From the NCBI RefSeq assembly GCF_012222305.1, contig NZ_CP035730.1, forward strand, positions 930,001-994,000: a stretch of DNA of 64,000 bases. Direction: 5' to 3'. The notes under the pieces are model-generated. The model was not told the DNA's origin, made no database searches, and saw only the letters and a program-made list of their open reading frames with translations. The position numbers and the translations under genes were made by a program. The DNA is from Sulfolobus sp. S-194 (GTDB taxonomy: Archaea > Thermoproteota > Thermoprotei_A > Sulfolobales > Sulfolobaceae). Positions 1 to 10,188 of this stretch are shown here, piece after piece (the stretch's first letter is position 1; the number at the start of each line of letters is the position of its first letter).

Positions 1-90
1 AAATTTATAAATACAGAAATAAGTGATAGTATTATAAAAATAATAATAGAAATAAAAAAGATTCTATCTAATTTAAATAATCTTTCTTCA

Positions 91-1023
91 TCAGTATAAG
101 TGGCATGCGACATAATGTTCTGGCTCAATTTCCTTTAATTCTGGCTCTTCTTTCCTACATATCTCTTTCCTAAATGGACATCTTGGATATAATGGACAGC
201 CATTTTCTGGGACCGGTGAATCTGGCTCAGAAAGTTTAGCTTGAATAACGTAACCAGGTTCTGGAATTGGAATTGAGGAAATAAGAGCTTGAGTATATGG
301 ATGCCTTGGGTTATCAACTATTTGATCTGTTCTTCCATATTCTACTATTTTACCTAAATACATTACATAAATTCTATCGGCAACATAAGCTGCCGTAGCT
401 AAGTCATGAGTAATCATTAGTATTGAGGTACCTTGATTTTCCCTCAAATTAAGAAAAATATTAAGTATGTCTGCTCTTATAGATACATCTAACATTGATA
501 CTGGTTCGTCAGCAACTACAAAGTCCGGATTTAAAACAATAGCACGTGCAATTGCAACTCTTTGTAATTGTCCTCCAGATAGTTGTGTAGGATATGCAAT
601 ACTAAATTGCTCAGGTGGTGATAAGCCGACAGATTTTAAAATATTGTAAACCATTTCTCTTTCTTCTTGTTTGCTTTTAGCTAATTTATGGAGCCTTATT
701 CCTTCAGCAACTACATCATAAACTCTCAGTCTAATATCAATTGCATCGAAGGGATCTTGATATATGATTTGATTCTTTAATCTAAATTCCTTTAAGTTTT
801 TTCCCTTTAACTTTGTTATCTCTTTACCATTCCAAAGAATTTTACCATCTGTAGGTTTAATTAACCCTAAAATTGTTTTACCTAATGTTGTTTTTCCACT
901 CCCAGATTCTCCTACTAAGGCTACAATCTCTTTTTCCCTAACGGATATATTTACATTATCTACTGCACGAACAATTCCTCTTGGCGTTTTATAATAAACT
1001 TTAAGGCTTTTAGTTTCAATCAT
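91..1023 (-). CDS. Peptide-type ABC transporter ATP-binding protein (OppF/DppF-like)
   Basis: Energising ATPase of an oligopeptide/dipeptide-family importer, cytoplasmic face. It has Walker [10 protein letters not shown] (about residues 39-47), the LSGGQ signature, Walker B VVADEPVSMLD, a switch histidine in ITHDL, and the C-terminal oligo_HPY tail with cysteines (CPLYPRCPF, CRKEEPE) typical of Opp/Dpp ATPases. An upstream in-frame TTG at 1047 exists, but the ATG at 1023 has GGAAGTGA just before it and gives the usual N-terminus, so I chose it. It is last in a four-gene leftward operon and follows the sister ATPase with a stop at 1029. The transported substrate cannot be read from sequence; in archaea this family also carries oligosaccharides. 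Confidence 0.93.
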   Translation of the reverse strand: MIETKSLKVYYKTPRGIVRAVDNVNISVREKEIVALVGESGSGKTTLGKTILGLIKPTDGKILWNGKEITKLKGKNLKEFRLKNQIIYQDPFDAIDIRLRVYDVVAEGIRLHKLAKSKQEEREMVYNILKSVGLSPPEQFSIAYPTQLSGGQLQRVAIARAIVLNPDFVVADEPVSMLDVSIRADILNIFLNLRENQGTSILMITHDLATAAYVADRIYVMYLGKIVEYGRTDQIVDNPRHPYTQALISSIPIPEPGYVIQAKLSEPDSPVPENGCPLYPRCPFRKEICRKEEPELKEIEPEHYVACHLY

Positions 1024-1028
1024 TTTTT

Positions 1029-1994
1029 TCACTTCCTTAAATGACAAGCCACATAATGAGTAGGACTCACATTAATTAATTGAGGTTCTTCTCTCTTACA
1101 TATATCCATGGCTAATGGGCATCTAGGATAAAATCTACATCCTTGTGGTGGATTAACCAGGTCTGGTGGTTCACCTGGAATTCCTTGCAATTTTTCTTTT
1201 CTTTTTCTAATATCTGGGATTGACTTTAGTAATAATTGTGTATATGGATGAAGAGGAGACTTAAACACTTCTTCAGTCCTTCCCATTTCAACAACCTTAC
1301 CAGCGTATAGGATAACAATATAATCACTTATCCCAGCAAGTAGTGCTAAGTCATGAGTTACAAAGATCATGCTAAATTTTCTTTCATTCTTAAGATTTCT
1401 AATAATATTTAGTATCTGAGCTTGAACAATAACGTCCAGAGCTGTAGTAGGTTCATCTGCTATTACTAATTCTGGGTTTAATAGTAAAGCAGTAGCTATA
1501 ATAACTCTCTGTTTTTGTCCTCCAGAAAGTTCAAATGGATATCTGTCTAAAATTTCTAAAGGTAAGTTAACGGCCTTTAATTGATTAACAATCAACTCCA
1601 TAGCTTCTGCCTTACTCATATCTTCATGAGCAAAAATAGTCTCTAAAAGTTGGTCTTTAATTTTATACACTGGATCTAAAACATCCATTGATACTTGTGG
1701 TATCCAACTTATTTTCTTCCATCTAATTTCCTTATTGAAGATTTTTTCATCTATTTTAAGTATATCCTTACCTTCAAATTCTATCTTTCCATCTTTGATT
1801 TCAGCGTTTCTAGGTAAAACTTTGAATATGCTCTGAACAATGGTAGATTTACCAGATCCAGACTCACCAGCAATACCTACAACAGAACCTTTAGGAACAT
1901 CAAAACTTACATCATCAACAGCTTTTACATAACCATCTCTAGTTTTATAATATGTTTTTAATCCTTTTATCGAAAGAATAGCACTATCAATCAT
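1029..1994 (-). CDS. Peptide-type ABC transporter ATP-binding protein (OppD/DppD-like)
   Basis: Second ATPase of the same importer. Walker [10 protein letters not shown] near residue 41, signature LSGGQKQR, Walker [12 protein letters not shown], switch histidine in VTHDLALL, and the C-terminal oligo_HPY segment with [15 protein letters not shown]. The ATG at 1994 is preceded by GAGGAGAATAAAG, which also spans the stop of the upstream permease (1997), so translation is coupled. OppD and OppF types normally form a heterodimer, fitting the adjacent gene. Family confidence is high; substrate unknown. Confidence 0.94.
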   Translation of the reverse strand: MIDSAILSIKGLKTYYKTRDGYVKAVDDVSFDVPKGSVVGIAGESGSGKSTIVQSIFKVLPRNAEIKDGKIEFEGKDILKIDEKIFNKEIRWKKISWIPQVSMDVLDPVYKIKDQLLETIFAHEDMSKAEAMELIVNQLKAVNLPLEILDRYPFELSGGQKQRVIIATALLLNPELVIADEPTTALDVIVQAQILNIIRNLKNERKFSMIFVTHDLALLAGISDYIVILYAGKVVEMGRTEEVFKSPLHPYTQLLLKSIPDIRKRKEKLQGIPGEPPDLVNPPQGCRFYPRCPLAMDICKREEPQLINVSPTHYVACHLRK

Positions 1995-1996
1995 CT

Positions 1997-3445
1997 TTAT
2001 TCTCCTCTTACCCTATATGGACTTAATACATCTTGTAAAGCGCTTCCTAAATAATAGAAAGCTATTGAGAGAAGAACTATACCTAATCCTGGTGGAAGAA
2101 CCCACCACCAGGCAAAACTAGTAGCTGAGGAAGCTGCGTCAGTAGCAAATCCTAACATATTGCCCCATGTAGGAAAACTTTTAATTCCTAATCCTAAAAA
2201 ATCAAGTCCTGATTCAATTAATATAACAGTAGGGACATCATATGCTATTTGTGCAAATACTACTCCTAAAATATTAGGTAAAACATGTCTTCTAATAATG
2301 TAGAGCGAATTACCACCCAAGGCCTTAGTAGCCTCTATAAATGTTCTACTCTTTATAGATAATGTTACAGATCTAATAATTTTCATAGTACCCATCCATG
2401 ACAAACCAGCAATTATTAGTAATATTAGATCAGCCTTACTTATATGAGCTAATACACCAGAAACTAAAAGAACTGTTTCCAAAACTATTATAAATGGTAA
2501 TCCAGGTATAGTAAGAAAGAAATCTGTAATCGAATTAATTATTAGATCAGCTTTACCACCTACATATCCCGCAATAAGTCCTGCAATTAAACCTATTCCC
2601 ACAATTAATATAGAGGCTAATAAACTAAGTATTAAATCAAATCTAGTTCCATATACAAATTCAGCGAAAACACTAGCTCCGTTATCATCAGTGCCTAAGA
2701 TGCCAAAAACCTTTCCCTTATCACTAAAAATTGGGTTAGTTAATATTACTTTAGCTGGAGTATTTCCAAGATTAACTATTGAGATCATAACACTGACTTC
2801 ACTAGGTTTACCTAAAGTATAGTCTTCCAAAATTAAACTGTATATTATCTGTTCATAAGAGCTTAAAGAAGAAAAGAATGGGCTATTATCAGGATTTAAG
2901 TATAAAGAGTTCACAGTTATTGTGTTAATCTTATTTAAGTATAAAGTCTCAACAGGGTATGTGAATGCAAATGCATAAGATTCTGGTGCGAAGCTTTCTA
3001 AGAAATATTTAAAGTTAGTTGAATTTATGAAATATACATTTACTTGAACTCCTTGAGTTGTTATTGGTGTCACGTTGAAAGATATTGAAAAAGAGTAAGG
3101 AGCAATATACTTCCAATAGAATATGTAAGTTAAATTAACATACTTACCCGGTGGGATAGTTATAACATATTCGCCATTACTATAGGTGTAAGAAGCATTA
3201 CCAAAAATTTTCGGACTGGTCAAAGTGAATTGCATGTTAGGCGGATAAAGCTTATATTGTGGAAATATAGTGGCCCATGAAGGAACAGCATAAGGGCCGG
3301 CAACAAAGTATTCTGTTGTAGAATAAGGGTTTGAATACGGAGTAAGAATAGGTGCTGCTACAGCTATAAAAACGAATATTGCTATAATAATTATCGAGAT
3401 GATAAAGGATTTTCTATGTAACAGATCTTTTATAAATTTGTTCAT
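1997..3445 (-). CDS. Peptide-type ABC transporter permease (OppC/DppC-like) with large extracytoplasmic insert
   Basis: Membrane permease of the importer. Residues about 14-35 form the first membrane helix; the remaining five helices lie after about residue 265, and the cytoplasmic EAA loop is visible as EATKALGG...[10 protein letters not shown] near residue 375. Usual DppC proteins are about 280-300 residues; this one has 482 because roughly 200 residues sit between NPYS and the conserved segment [18 protein letters not shown] (HPFGTDxxGRD in bacteria). The insert is rich in aromatic residues, Ser/Thr and N-x-S/T sequons, so it is probably a beta-rich domain outside the cell. It overlaps the start of the preceding permease gene's stop by four bases. 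Confidence 0.92.
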   Translation of the reverse strand: MNKFIKDLLHRKSFIISIIIIAIFVFIAVAAPILTPYSNPYSTTEYFVAGPYAVPSWATIFPQYKLYPPNMQFTLTSPKIFGNASYTYSNGEYVITIPPGKYVNLTYIFYWKYIAPYSFSISFNVTPITTQGVQVNVYFINSTNFKYFLESFAPESYAFAFTYPVETLYLNKINTITVNSLYLNPDNSPFFSSLSSYEQIIYSLILEDYTLGKPSEVSVMISIVNLGNTPAKVILTNPIFSDKGKVFGILGTDDNGASVFAEFVYGTRFDLILSLLASILIVGIGLIAGLIAGYVGGKADLIINSITDFFLTIPGLPFIIVLETVLLVSGVLAHISKADLILLIIAGLSWMGTMKIIRSVTLSIKSRTFIEATKALGGNSLYIIRRHVLPNILGVVFAQIAYDVPTVILIESGLDFLGLGIKSFPTWGNMLGFATDAASSATSFAWWWVLPPGLGIVLLSIAFYYLGSALQDVLSPYRVRGE

Positions 3446-4491
3446 TCGTACTTCACCCTAGGATCTATAAATGGATACACTAAATCTAAAATCAAAAGTA
3501 CGATTATTGCATATAGATTAATTATATAGAATACAGCTTCAAGGATAGGAACGTTAAAGTTTTCGGCAGATTGAACTAATAGTACTCCCATCCCATAGTA
3601 ATTAAAAATTTCTTCCACAAATACAGCACCAGCTAAAACAAAGGCAAAGTCTATTCCAGTCCTAGTGACAGCGGGAATTATCGCATTCCTAGCTATATGT
3701 TTATATAAGATGGTTCTATTGGGGATTCCTCTAGCTCTAAGATAAGTAGCAAAATGACTATTTGATGCGTCTATCCCATATGCTCTAGTTAGTATCATCC
3801 TTACCCCATAAGACAAAATTGTTAAAAGTATTACGGGTAGAGCAATGAACTTAAGTAGTCCAGCAACATAGGCAAAACCATGTAATGGAACTCCATTTTT
3901 AGTTAAAGCGTCAGCTATATTCGTTGGAACCCAGCCTAATTGGTATCCAAAATAATATAATACTATTGCAAATATCCAGAAGGCTGGAATAAAATATGTA
4001 AATATAGCTATTGTAGAATTAAGAGTATCAACAAGTTTACCTTGCTTAGTAGCCGATAAAATTCCTAGTATTATAGCTAAAATAGTACTCAAAATTAAAC
4101 TAGGAATCAGTATTAACAAATCAACTGGAACAGCTTGCATAACAAGCGTTGTTATACTTTCATCATATGTCAAAGAATAACCGAAGTTAAAAGTTAACAT
4201 GTTCTTTAAATAATCAATATACTGAATGTAAAATGGTTGGTTCAGTCCCCATTGTCTATCAATGGCCTCAATTAATGTGCTCCTAGACAAACCCTTATAT
4301 GTAGGAGGTACGTAAAAACTGGCTGGATTTACATGAAATGCGAGAGGTAATACTCTAAATAGGAAAAATAAGAATGAGATTATAACAATGATAAGAACAA
4401 TTCTCTCTACAATCCTCTTTATCAAGTATTTTACTGGAATTCTACTAGAAAGCGAAGAAAATGTTGACTTTTTCTCTTCTTTGAGTGACAT
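3442..4491 (-). CDS. Peptide-type ABC transporter permease (OppB/DppB-like)
   Basis: First gene of the leftward importer operon. Six predicted membrane helices, a long first extracytoplasmic loop with the family-typical LNQPFYIQYIDYLKNM region, and an EAA loop YLRARGIPNRTILYKHIARN near residue 255. A TTG at 4509 is possible, but the ATG at 4491 has GGTGA eight bases upstream, a common Sulfolobales ribosome site, so I prefer 349 residues. The upstream 150-base gap to the rightward gene at 4665 probably carries the divergent promoters. Confidence 0.92.
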   Translation of the reverse strand: MSLKEEKKSTFSSLSSRIPVKYLIKRIVERIVLIIVIISFLFFLFRVLPLAFHVNPASFYVPPTYKGLSRSTLIEAIDRQWGLNQPFYIQYIDYLKNMLTFNFGYSLTYDESITTLVMQAVPVDLLILIPSLILSTILAIILGILSATKQGKLVDTLNSTIAIFTYFIPAFWIFAIVLYYFGYQLGWVPTNIADALTKNGVPLHGFAYVAGLLKFIALPVILLTILSYGVRMILTRAYGIDASNSHFATYLRARGIPNRTILYKHIARNAIIPAVTRTGIDFAFVLAGAVFVEEIFNYYGMGVLLVQSAENFNVPILEAVFYIINLYAIIVLLILDLVYPFIDPRVKYE

Positions 4492-4664
4492 AAGGATAGT
4501 CACCAACAATATAATGTAATTTTATCATTTTACTCTCGAATACCTCCTATATAAAAGTTTTCTCAATTTATTTGAGATCATTTACCATTCAGAATATAAA
4601 AAGTGAAAATTGAAACAATGTTCTTACCAAAAAATTAAAAATAGTTAAACGTGTCACTATTCTT

Positions 4665-5804
4665 ATGAGTATTGTTAAGTTAGCCTTCTTAGCTATAGTA
4701 ATAATTATACTAGGAATTGTAGTCTCTTATTCTTTATATGATTATTTTACTTCACCATATTACAAGATGATTGAGATAAATACTTTCTCAAAAATATATT
4801 CCTTGATAGTAATAAATAGTAACGAAGTTGTACTTGGAGGTGTTAAAATAATAAATAATACTTTCCCTATAGGGATTGCTGGTATATATTTTCTTAATAA
4901 CAATACTTTCATTAATTTTAACGTAAGCGAGTATTTTAATGACGGTTATATTTACAGTTTAGGATATAATGGAACGGCAATATTATTAGGTGGTAGCACT
5001 AGAATAAATGGAACATTACACACTAGCTTAGTTGAAATAAATCTTCAAAATTACAAGATATATAATCTCTCAAACTTTATTTCACCCTTTTATACTATAG
5101 GTCAGATATATGCAATAGACTGGATTGGTAGTTATTGGCTTGTAGGAGGAAATGCATATATTGTTGGTGTTGGTCAGTCGCCATTTTTAATTCCATTCCT
5201 ATTGAAAATAAATAGTTCAGGCTTTTATGATTTATCCCCAAAATTACCTAGCGATTTCAAAGTTTTAGGAGGCTCTTCAACAATATATTCTATATATAGC
5301 ACAAACTCCTCATCAATAATAGTAGGAGGAAATGCGGTAAATATGACAGTTACAATTTATCACAATAATACTTTTTATAACATCAGTTTTAATTTCCTTC
5401 ATCTTGGAGTTTTACTAACTTCTTATTATTGGAAAGGATATTGGCTTATAGGAGGAGAAAACCTAACAAATCCCGAAAATCCTGAGCCATTCTTGGCTTA
5501 TATTAACAATTCTCAAGTTTATCCTATAAGATTAAAATACCAATTAGGAGTAGTAACATCAATCTCGTCAATAAATAATAACATAATAATAGCTTTAAGG
5601 ATTCCTTTCATAATAAGTAACGGAACAACATACGGTAGTGTGATTCTTTACGGAAATAATTTTAAGAACCTAAACATGATAATCTCAAAGCCATTTATAG
5701 TTATTGAAGATATGGTAGCTTACAATAATATTCTTTATGGAGTAGGTTATGTGCAAAAAGGCAATTATTTTTATGGAATGTTGCTAATTTTAAGTAGAAT
5801 TTGA
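4665..5804 (+). CDS. Membrane-anchored repeat protein, possible beta-propeller
   Basis: No family recognised with certainty. Residues about 5-27 form an N-terminal membrane helix or uncleaved signal. The rest is extracytoplasmic in character, with many N-x-S/T sites and a recurring hydrophobic-GG pattern about every 50 residues (LGGVKI, LLGGSTR, LVGGNA, IVGGNA, LIGGEN), reminiscent of a Kelch-like or other beta-propeller. It lies between the ABC importer operon and the substrate-binding protein gene and reads with the latter, suggesting an accessory surface role in uptake; this is context inference only. Confidence 0.75.
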   Translation: MSIVKLAFLAIVIIILGIVVSYSLYDYFTSPYYKMIEINTFSKIYSLIVINSNEVVLGGVKIINNTFPIGIAGIYFLNNNTFINFNVSEYFNDGYIYSLGYNGTAILLGGSTRINGTLHTSLVEINLQNYKIYNLSNFISPFYTIGQIYAIDWIGSYWLVGGNAYIVGVGQSPFLIPFLLKINSSGFYDLSPKLPSDFKVLGGSSTIYSIYSTNSSSIIVGGNAVNMTVTIYHNNTFYNISFNFLHLGVLLTSYYWKGYWLIGGENLTNPENPEPFLAYINNSQVYPIRLKYQLGVVTSISSINNNIIIALRIPFIISNGTTYGSVILYGNNFKNLNMIISKPFIVIEDMVAYNNILYGVGYVQKGNYFYGMLLILSRI

Positions 5805-5908
5805 AAATTTATCTTTCTTTCATAAAATCTAGTTGTCCCCCTTGTTTTCTATTATACAAAAAATAATGACAAAATTTTCCTCTTCCAAAAAAGTTAGAGA
5901 GATACGAA

Positions 5909-5920
5909 AAAATATTTAAA
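5909..5920 (+). promoter_or_regulatory. TATA-like box of the solute-binding protein gene
   Basis: The sequence aatatttaaag is centred about 27 bases upstream of the ATG at 5942, the spacing expected for a leaderless archaeal transcript. A GGTGA follows directly but leads into a tiny out-of-frame ATG, so it probably does not set the start. Confidence 0.5.
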
Positions 5921-5941
5921 GGTGATAAATGAAAATATGAT

Positions 5942-8305
5942 ATGCAAAGTAAATTAGATAAAACAACGATATATATCCTAATATTCTTAATAACTGGATT
6001 TGCATTACTAAATTTGAATATTGTAGCGAGCTCCTATGCTATATCGAACTTTAATGCACCAGTTCTAACCTGGAACCAAGCACGTTACAACGAACCTTGG
6101 GTAGGGACAATAATATATTTATATTCCTATTCTTCCCATACTGACGAGTATAATGCACTCATACAAGGCAAGATAGATTTTGCAACTTTAGATCATGTTT
6201 CAGAAATAAAAACACTGTTAACACAATATAAAGGTACAATATATGTAGGAATATCTCCAGTAGAAAGCTTTGGACAATTTGTTTTTGCCTTTGGAAATAA
6301 CTTAACTGCTAATTTATACTTCAGATATGCAAGAAGTAGTTTATTAAATCCGCAAAACATTACTGCAATTGTTTGGGATAACGGATTATTAGGACAAGAT
6401 ATTCCATACTTCATTAATCCTAAGATATATAGTGAGTGGTTTAATCCTCAAGTTGTAAGCTATTACAATGAGTACGAATCCTATAATCTAACGAGAGCCG
6501 TAATGTACTTAGAAAAAATACCTGGGATTACCCATGTAAATGGCCAATGGTATTATAATGGAAAACCGCTAGTATTAACATTTATTTATCCAACCAGTAG
6601 TACCCCAGATCAAAGGTTAGCTAGTTATTTACAAACTCAGGCGGAAGCAATTAACTTAACCATTAAACCAGAAGCAACTACTTTCGGTGAATTAATAACT
6701 TTAGCTATGACTGCCCCATATACTGATTTTAACATAACTACTTTCGGTTGGATTGATTTAGGTGCTGATGTGCCAGCTTGGTTATCAATTTATACTGATC
6801 CCGTGAATGTCGGAGGATTCTCAAACTCTACCATAGATACACTTATAACTGAAGCTGCTACTGCTCCTACACTGAGCGATTCAATTAACATAGTAAAACA
6901 AGTTGAATATGATTTGCAAGTAGAATTACCTTATATAATTAACGTTTGGAGTAACGCAATACAAGGAGTATACTTACCTGGTTGGGCTAATTATATATAC
7001 TTAAATGAAACGGCAGTATACGCATTCAGTTTAATGAATATTCATCCAATGAATAGTGCCTTAAATGGTACATTTATATTCTCTTCCGTAAGCAGTGATT
7101 TACCAAGACATATGAATCCTTACGCTAGTGTTAGCCTATATGCATTTAATACATTAGATGATCTATATGATTCCTTAGCTGTAGTAAACTTAACAATGCC
7201 TGCTAGTGTATCGCCTCAAGCTTTAATACCATGGGTTGCACAGAATTGGAGTATAGTAGATATTCACAATGTTACATTACCTGGTAATAAATATATACCA
7301 AACGGAACTGAATTAATCGTTAACCTAGTTCATAATGATACATGGATCGATGGAGTCCCACTAACTGCATATGACGTAAACTTTACCATATGGTGGTATG
7401 ATATACCAGGCATGATGGGAACTAATACATTTGATGGACTTCACGTAAACTATACTTATTTAGTTGATAATGGCTTTATTAATTCAGACTTATTCGGTAC
7501 TATACCCGCAATAGTATGGACTAATGTAACTGGGCCTTATCAAATTGTAATATATTTGAACTCAACAAACTTCCTTAACGTATACTATACATTAATTGAA
7601 TTCCCGATAGTTCCAGCACATGTATTTAACAAAATTAATCCAGCAACGGTATATGCTGAAAAGATCGCACCATTAATATCCAGCGGGGCTTATATATGGG
7701 GCGAGTGGAACGTGCCTGCAGAGGAAATAGTAGTACATGCAAACTTACATTACTTTAGAATTAACCCATTACTATTCTTACAAACAGTAAAGCAAGGTCA
7801 AATGGCGACATTTACAGCTAACATAACAGCATATAGTTGGGATAACAGTACTGATATGTTATCACCAACACAAATAAGCAATGCTACAGTTTATGTATAC
7901 TTGAAATATTTGAACGTTCCTGATCATACGTACAGTAATGTTACTATAAATGGTAAACCATATGTAATTATTGCAAAGAATATGGGAAACGGAATATATC
8001 AGGCTAATATCAATACTTCAATGTTACAACCAGGATTATATGAAGTAGTAGCTAAAGCAATTTGGACTGTAAATGGACAAATGAGAGAAGAATATAGTTA
8101 CGGAAGCTTAAATGTAACTCCAACTGTCACAACAACTGTTCCTCCAGTAACTACAACTCATACAACCACATCGACGACTTCGACAACAACTGTTCCTCCA
8201 GTAACTACAACAACTTCATCAGTTAATGTAGCATTAATAGCAGGGATAGTCATAGTAATAATTATAATTATAGCTGTCGCAATAGTGTTGTTAAGAAGAA
8301 GATAA
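5942..8305 (+). CDS. Extracytoplasmic solute-binding protein, SBP_bac_5 family, motifs in circularly permuted order
   Basis: Likely binding protein of the adjacent peptide-type importer. N-terminal signal/membrane segment (about 10-33). Residues about 40-360 look like the C-terminal part of an SBP_bac_5 protein (ALIQGKIDF, PLVLTFIYPTSS, DFNITTFGW, FSNSTIDTLI, LPYIINVW). Residues about 365-610 look like the N-terminal part (FIFSSVSSDLPRHMNPYAS, LVHNDTWIDGVPLTAYDVNF, PIVPAHVF, SGAYIWGEWNVPAEEIVV). An Ig-like segment (about 620-735), a Thr/Pro stalk with repeated TTTVPPVTTT, a hydrophobic anchor and a terminal RRR follow, as in cell-surface binding proteins of Sulfolobales. A TATA-like tatttaaa lies about 27 bases before the ATG, so the mRNA is probably leaderless. 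Confidence 0.92.
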   Translation: MQSKLDKTTIYILIFLITGFALLNLNIVASSYAISNFNAPVLTWNQARYNEPWVGTIIYLYSYSSHTDEYNALIQGKIDFATLDHVSEIKTLLTQYKGTIYVGISPVESFGQFVFAFGNNLTANLYFRYARSSLLNPQNITAIVWDNGLLGQDIPYFINPKIYSEWFNPQVVSYYNEYESYNLTRAVMYLEKIPGITHVNGQWYYNGKPLVLTFIYPTSSTPDQRLASYLQTQAEAINLTIKPEATTFGELITLAMTAPYTDFNITTFGWIDLGADVPAWLSIYTDPVNVGGFSNSTIDTLITEAATAPTLSDSINIVKQVEYDLQVELPYIINVWSNAIQGVYLPGWANYIYLNETAVYAFSLMNIHPMNSALNGTFIFSSVSSDLPRHMNPYASVSLYAFNTLDDLYDSLAVVNLTMPASVSPQALIPWVAQNWSIVDIHNVTLPGNKYIPNGTELIVNLVHNDTWIDGVPLTAYDVNFTIWWYDIPGMMGTNTFDGLHVNYTYLVDNGFINSDLFGTIPAIVWTNVTGPYQIVIYLNSTNFLNVYYTLIEFPIVPAHVFNKINPATVYAEKIAPLISSGAYIWGEWNVPAEEIVVHANLHYFRINPLLFLQTVKQGQMATFTANITAYSWDNSTDMLSPTQISNATVYVYLKYLNVPDHTYSNVTINGKPYVIIAKNMGNGIYQANINTSMLQPGLYEVVAKAIWTVNGQMREEYSYGSLNVTPTVTTTVPPVTTTHTTTSTTSTTTVPPVTTTTSSVNVALIAGIVIVIIIIIAVAIVLLRRR

Positions 8306-8315
8306 AATAATATAA

Positions 8316-8340
8316 TATTTTTCTTTCCTTTCTTTTCTTG
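8316..8340 (+). terminator. T-rich transcription stop after the binding-protein gene
   Basis: A run of mostly pyrimidines (atttttctttcctttctttt) begins about ten bases after the stop codon. Archaeal termination commonly occurs at such T-tracts without a hairpin. Confidence 0.45.
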
Positions 8341-8370
8341 GGTAAAATAAGGCATAGTTAATAAAAATTA

Positions 8371-10053
8371 TTACTTAGGGTCAGAAGCTTTCATTATATC
8401 CCTCTCATATATGACAGTTCTTCCTCTTAACGCTGATATAACAGCTGCAATAAACACTAGGGTTGCTGAGAAGTAAAATGCGATTTTCAACGAATCCATA
8501 AATGCGGGGGCTATAACAGTGGGAAACCAATATTTACCAGTAATGGTTGCTAATGCTGATGGTGGAATTGAATTAACAATACTTGGTGGTAATTGTGATA
8601 ATATTGCCTTTACCGGATCATATCCTAAAAACGCTGCAAATAATGCTGCAGTTGGTGGTATCTTAGCCATTATTGGCGCTAGTTGTGGTGCACCAGCTGC
8701 AGTTAAGGCGGAAGTCAAAGTACCAGGTAAGTCAAGGTATAATACGTCTATAACTATAGTAAAGAATATTCCAATACTTAGTGTACCTCCAGTATTTGTT
8801 AACATTGCTCTAATACCAGAGGCAGAACCCCTATGCTGTGGTGGTGCTGCATTTATAAGCGAAGCCATATTTGGTGATACAAACAAGCCGTTACCAACAC
8901 CCATTATGAAGATTATTGTTGCGAATATTAAGTAGTTGAAATCATAAGGCAAAAATGTTAGTGCTATTAACCCAAATCCCAAAATTAATAAACCAACTGT
9001 TGCCAATACTCTAGCCCCATACTTATCAGAAAGCCTTCCAGCTATAGTTCCCATTATCCCAAAACCCGCTAACAAGGGTAAAAGATAGACACCAGCCCAG
9101 AATGGGGCTTGAGAGTAAGGTATACCATGTAATGGTAGCCAAATTGCTTGTAAAAGTAGAACCAACATTAATTGTAATCCTCCAAAAGCAATCTGCGCAA
9201 AAAATATAGCTAGAGATGCCATAGTGAATGCTCTAACCTTAAAAAGGTCTATTCTAAACATTGGATCTTTAACCTTAGTTTCTACATAAAGGAACACTAA
9301 AAATAGTACTACACCAGAAGATATACTAGCAATTACGTAAGGATTAGTCCAACCAGTAACTGAAGAACCATAAGGTAAAATTCCATAAGTTATTCCCACT
9401 AGTATGAGGATTAATGCTACAGCATATAAGATATTACCTATTATGTCAACACTTTGATTTCTATTAGGAGGAGTTAACTGTTTTAATGATTTATAAGACC
9501 AGATAGTTCCAGCAATTCCTATTGGAACACTAACTAAAAATACATCTCTCCAATAAATTGAGGCTAAAATACCACCTAATATTATTCCAGCAATTCCTCC
9601 GAAAATTCCTATTACACCGTTTAAACCTAATGCAAAACCTCTTTGATTTGGTGGAAACGCTTCAGATAATACTGCAGCACTGTTTGCCATTAAAAAGGCT
9701 CCACCAATTCCTTGAATAACTCTGTAAATTATTAGTTGAAGCGCAGCAATACTTCCACTACCTGGCGTTATATAAAGTAGTATCGAACCAATAGTGAAGA
9801 TTGCAAAACCCAAATTGTACATTCTAACTCTCCCGAATATATCTGAAATTCTTCCAATGTTAACTACTAATATTGCTGACACGATTGAGTAACCAAATAG
9901 AATCCACAATAGGTATTGAAATGAGGTAAATGGATTGACATTAATTCCTCTGAATATTGCTGGTAATGATATTAAAACAATGTTAGCGTTCATGAATCCC
10001 ATAAATACTCCTAAACTTGTATTAGATAGGGCAATCCACTTATACTGAACCAT
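8371..10053 (-). CDS. MFS drug/solute exporter of the 14-TM DHA2 (EmrB/QacA) type
   Basis: About 14 predicted membrane helices in 560 residues, the length and layout of DHA2 exporters rather than 12-TM MFS proteins. Loop motif A appears twice in variant form ([12 protein letters not shown] near residue 65, [11 protein letters not shown] near 345), and the family's [22 protein letters not shown] segment is clear. A hydrophilic Ala/Pro-rich loop (about 445-515) precedes the last helix. It is convergent with the solute-binding protein gene, monocistronic, and has the ATG at 10053 in [11 protein letters not shown]. The exported compound is unknown. Confidence 0.9.
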   Translation of the reverse strand: MVQYKWIALSNTSLGVFMGFMNANIVLISLPAIFRGINVNPFTSFQYLLWILFGYSIVSAILVVNIGRISDIFGRVRMYNLGFAIFTIGSILLYITPGSGSIAALQLIIYRVIQGIGGAFLMANSAAVLSEAFPPNQRGFALGLNGVIGIFGGIAGIILGGILASIYWRDVFLVSVPIGIAGTIWSYKSLKQLTPPNRNQSVDIIGNILYAVALILILVGITYGILPYGSSVTGWTNPYVIASISSGVVLFLVFLYVETKVKDPMFRIDLFKVRAFTMASLAIFFAQIAFGGLQLMLVLLLQAIWLPLHGIPYSQAPFWAGVYLLPLLAGFGIMGTIAGRLSDKYGARVLATVGLLILGFGLIALTFLPYDFNYLIFATIIFIMGVGNGLFVSPNMASLINAAPPQHRGSASGIRAMLTNTGGTLSIGIFFTIVIDVLYLDLPGTLTSALTAAGAPQLAPIMAKIPPTAALFAAFLGYDPVKAILSQLPPSIVNSIPPSALATITGKYWFPTVIAPAFMDSLKIAFYFSATLVFIAAVISALRGRTVIYERDIMKASDPK

Positions 10054-10188
10054 AATGTTAAGTAGTGAATATTTAACTATTAAATCTTTTGTTAATGAAG
10101 ATTTAAATAATTATTAGTTAAAATTAAAGGAAGAAAGTGAATAAAACATAGATTAAAAAGGACTTAGTTAAAGAAAGAAGAAGTGTAT

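Noticed and set aside
5942-8305. Two truncated binding proteins fused in tandem
   Set aside because: Each lobe's motifs occur once only and add up to a single domain, which fits permutation better than fusion.
8519-8935. 138-codon plus-strand ORF
   Set aside because: Antisense shadow of the DHA2 exporter gene; Gly/Ala-rich as expected from complement of membrane helices.
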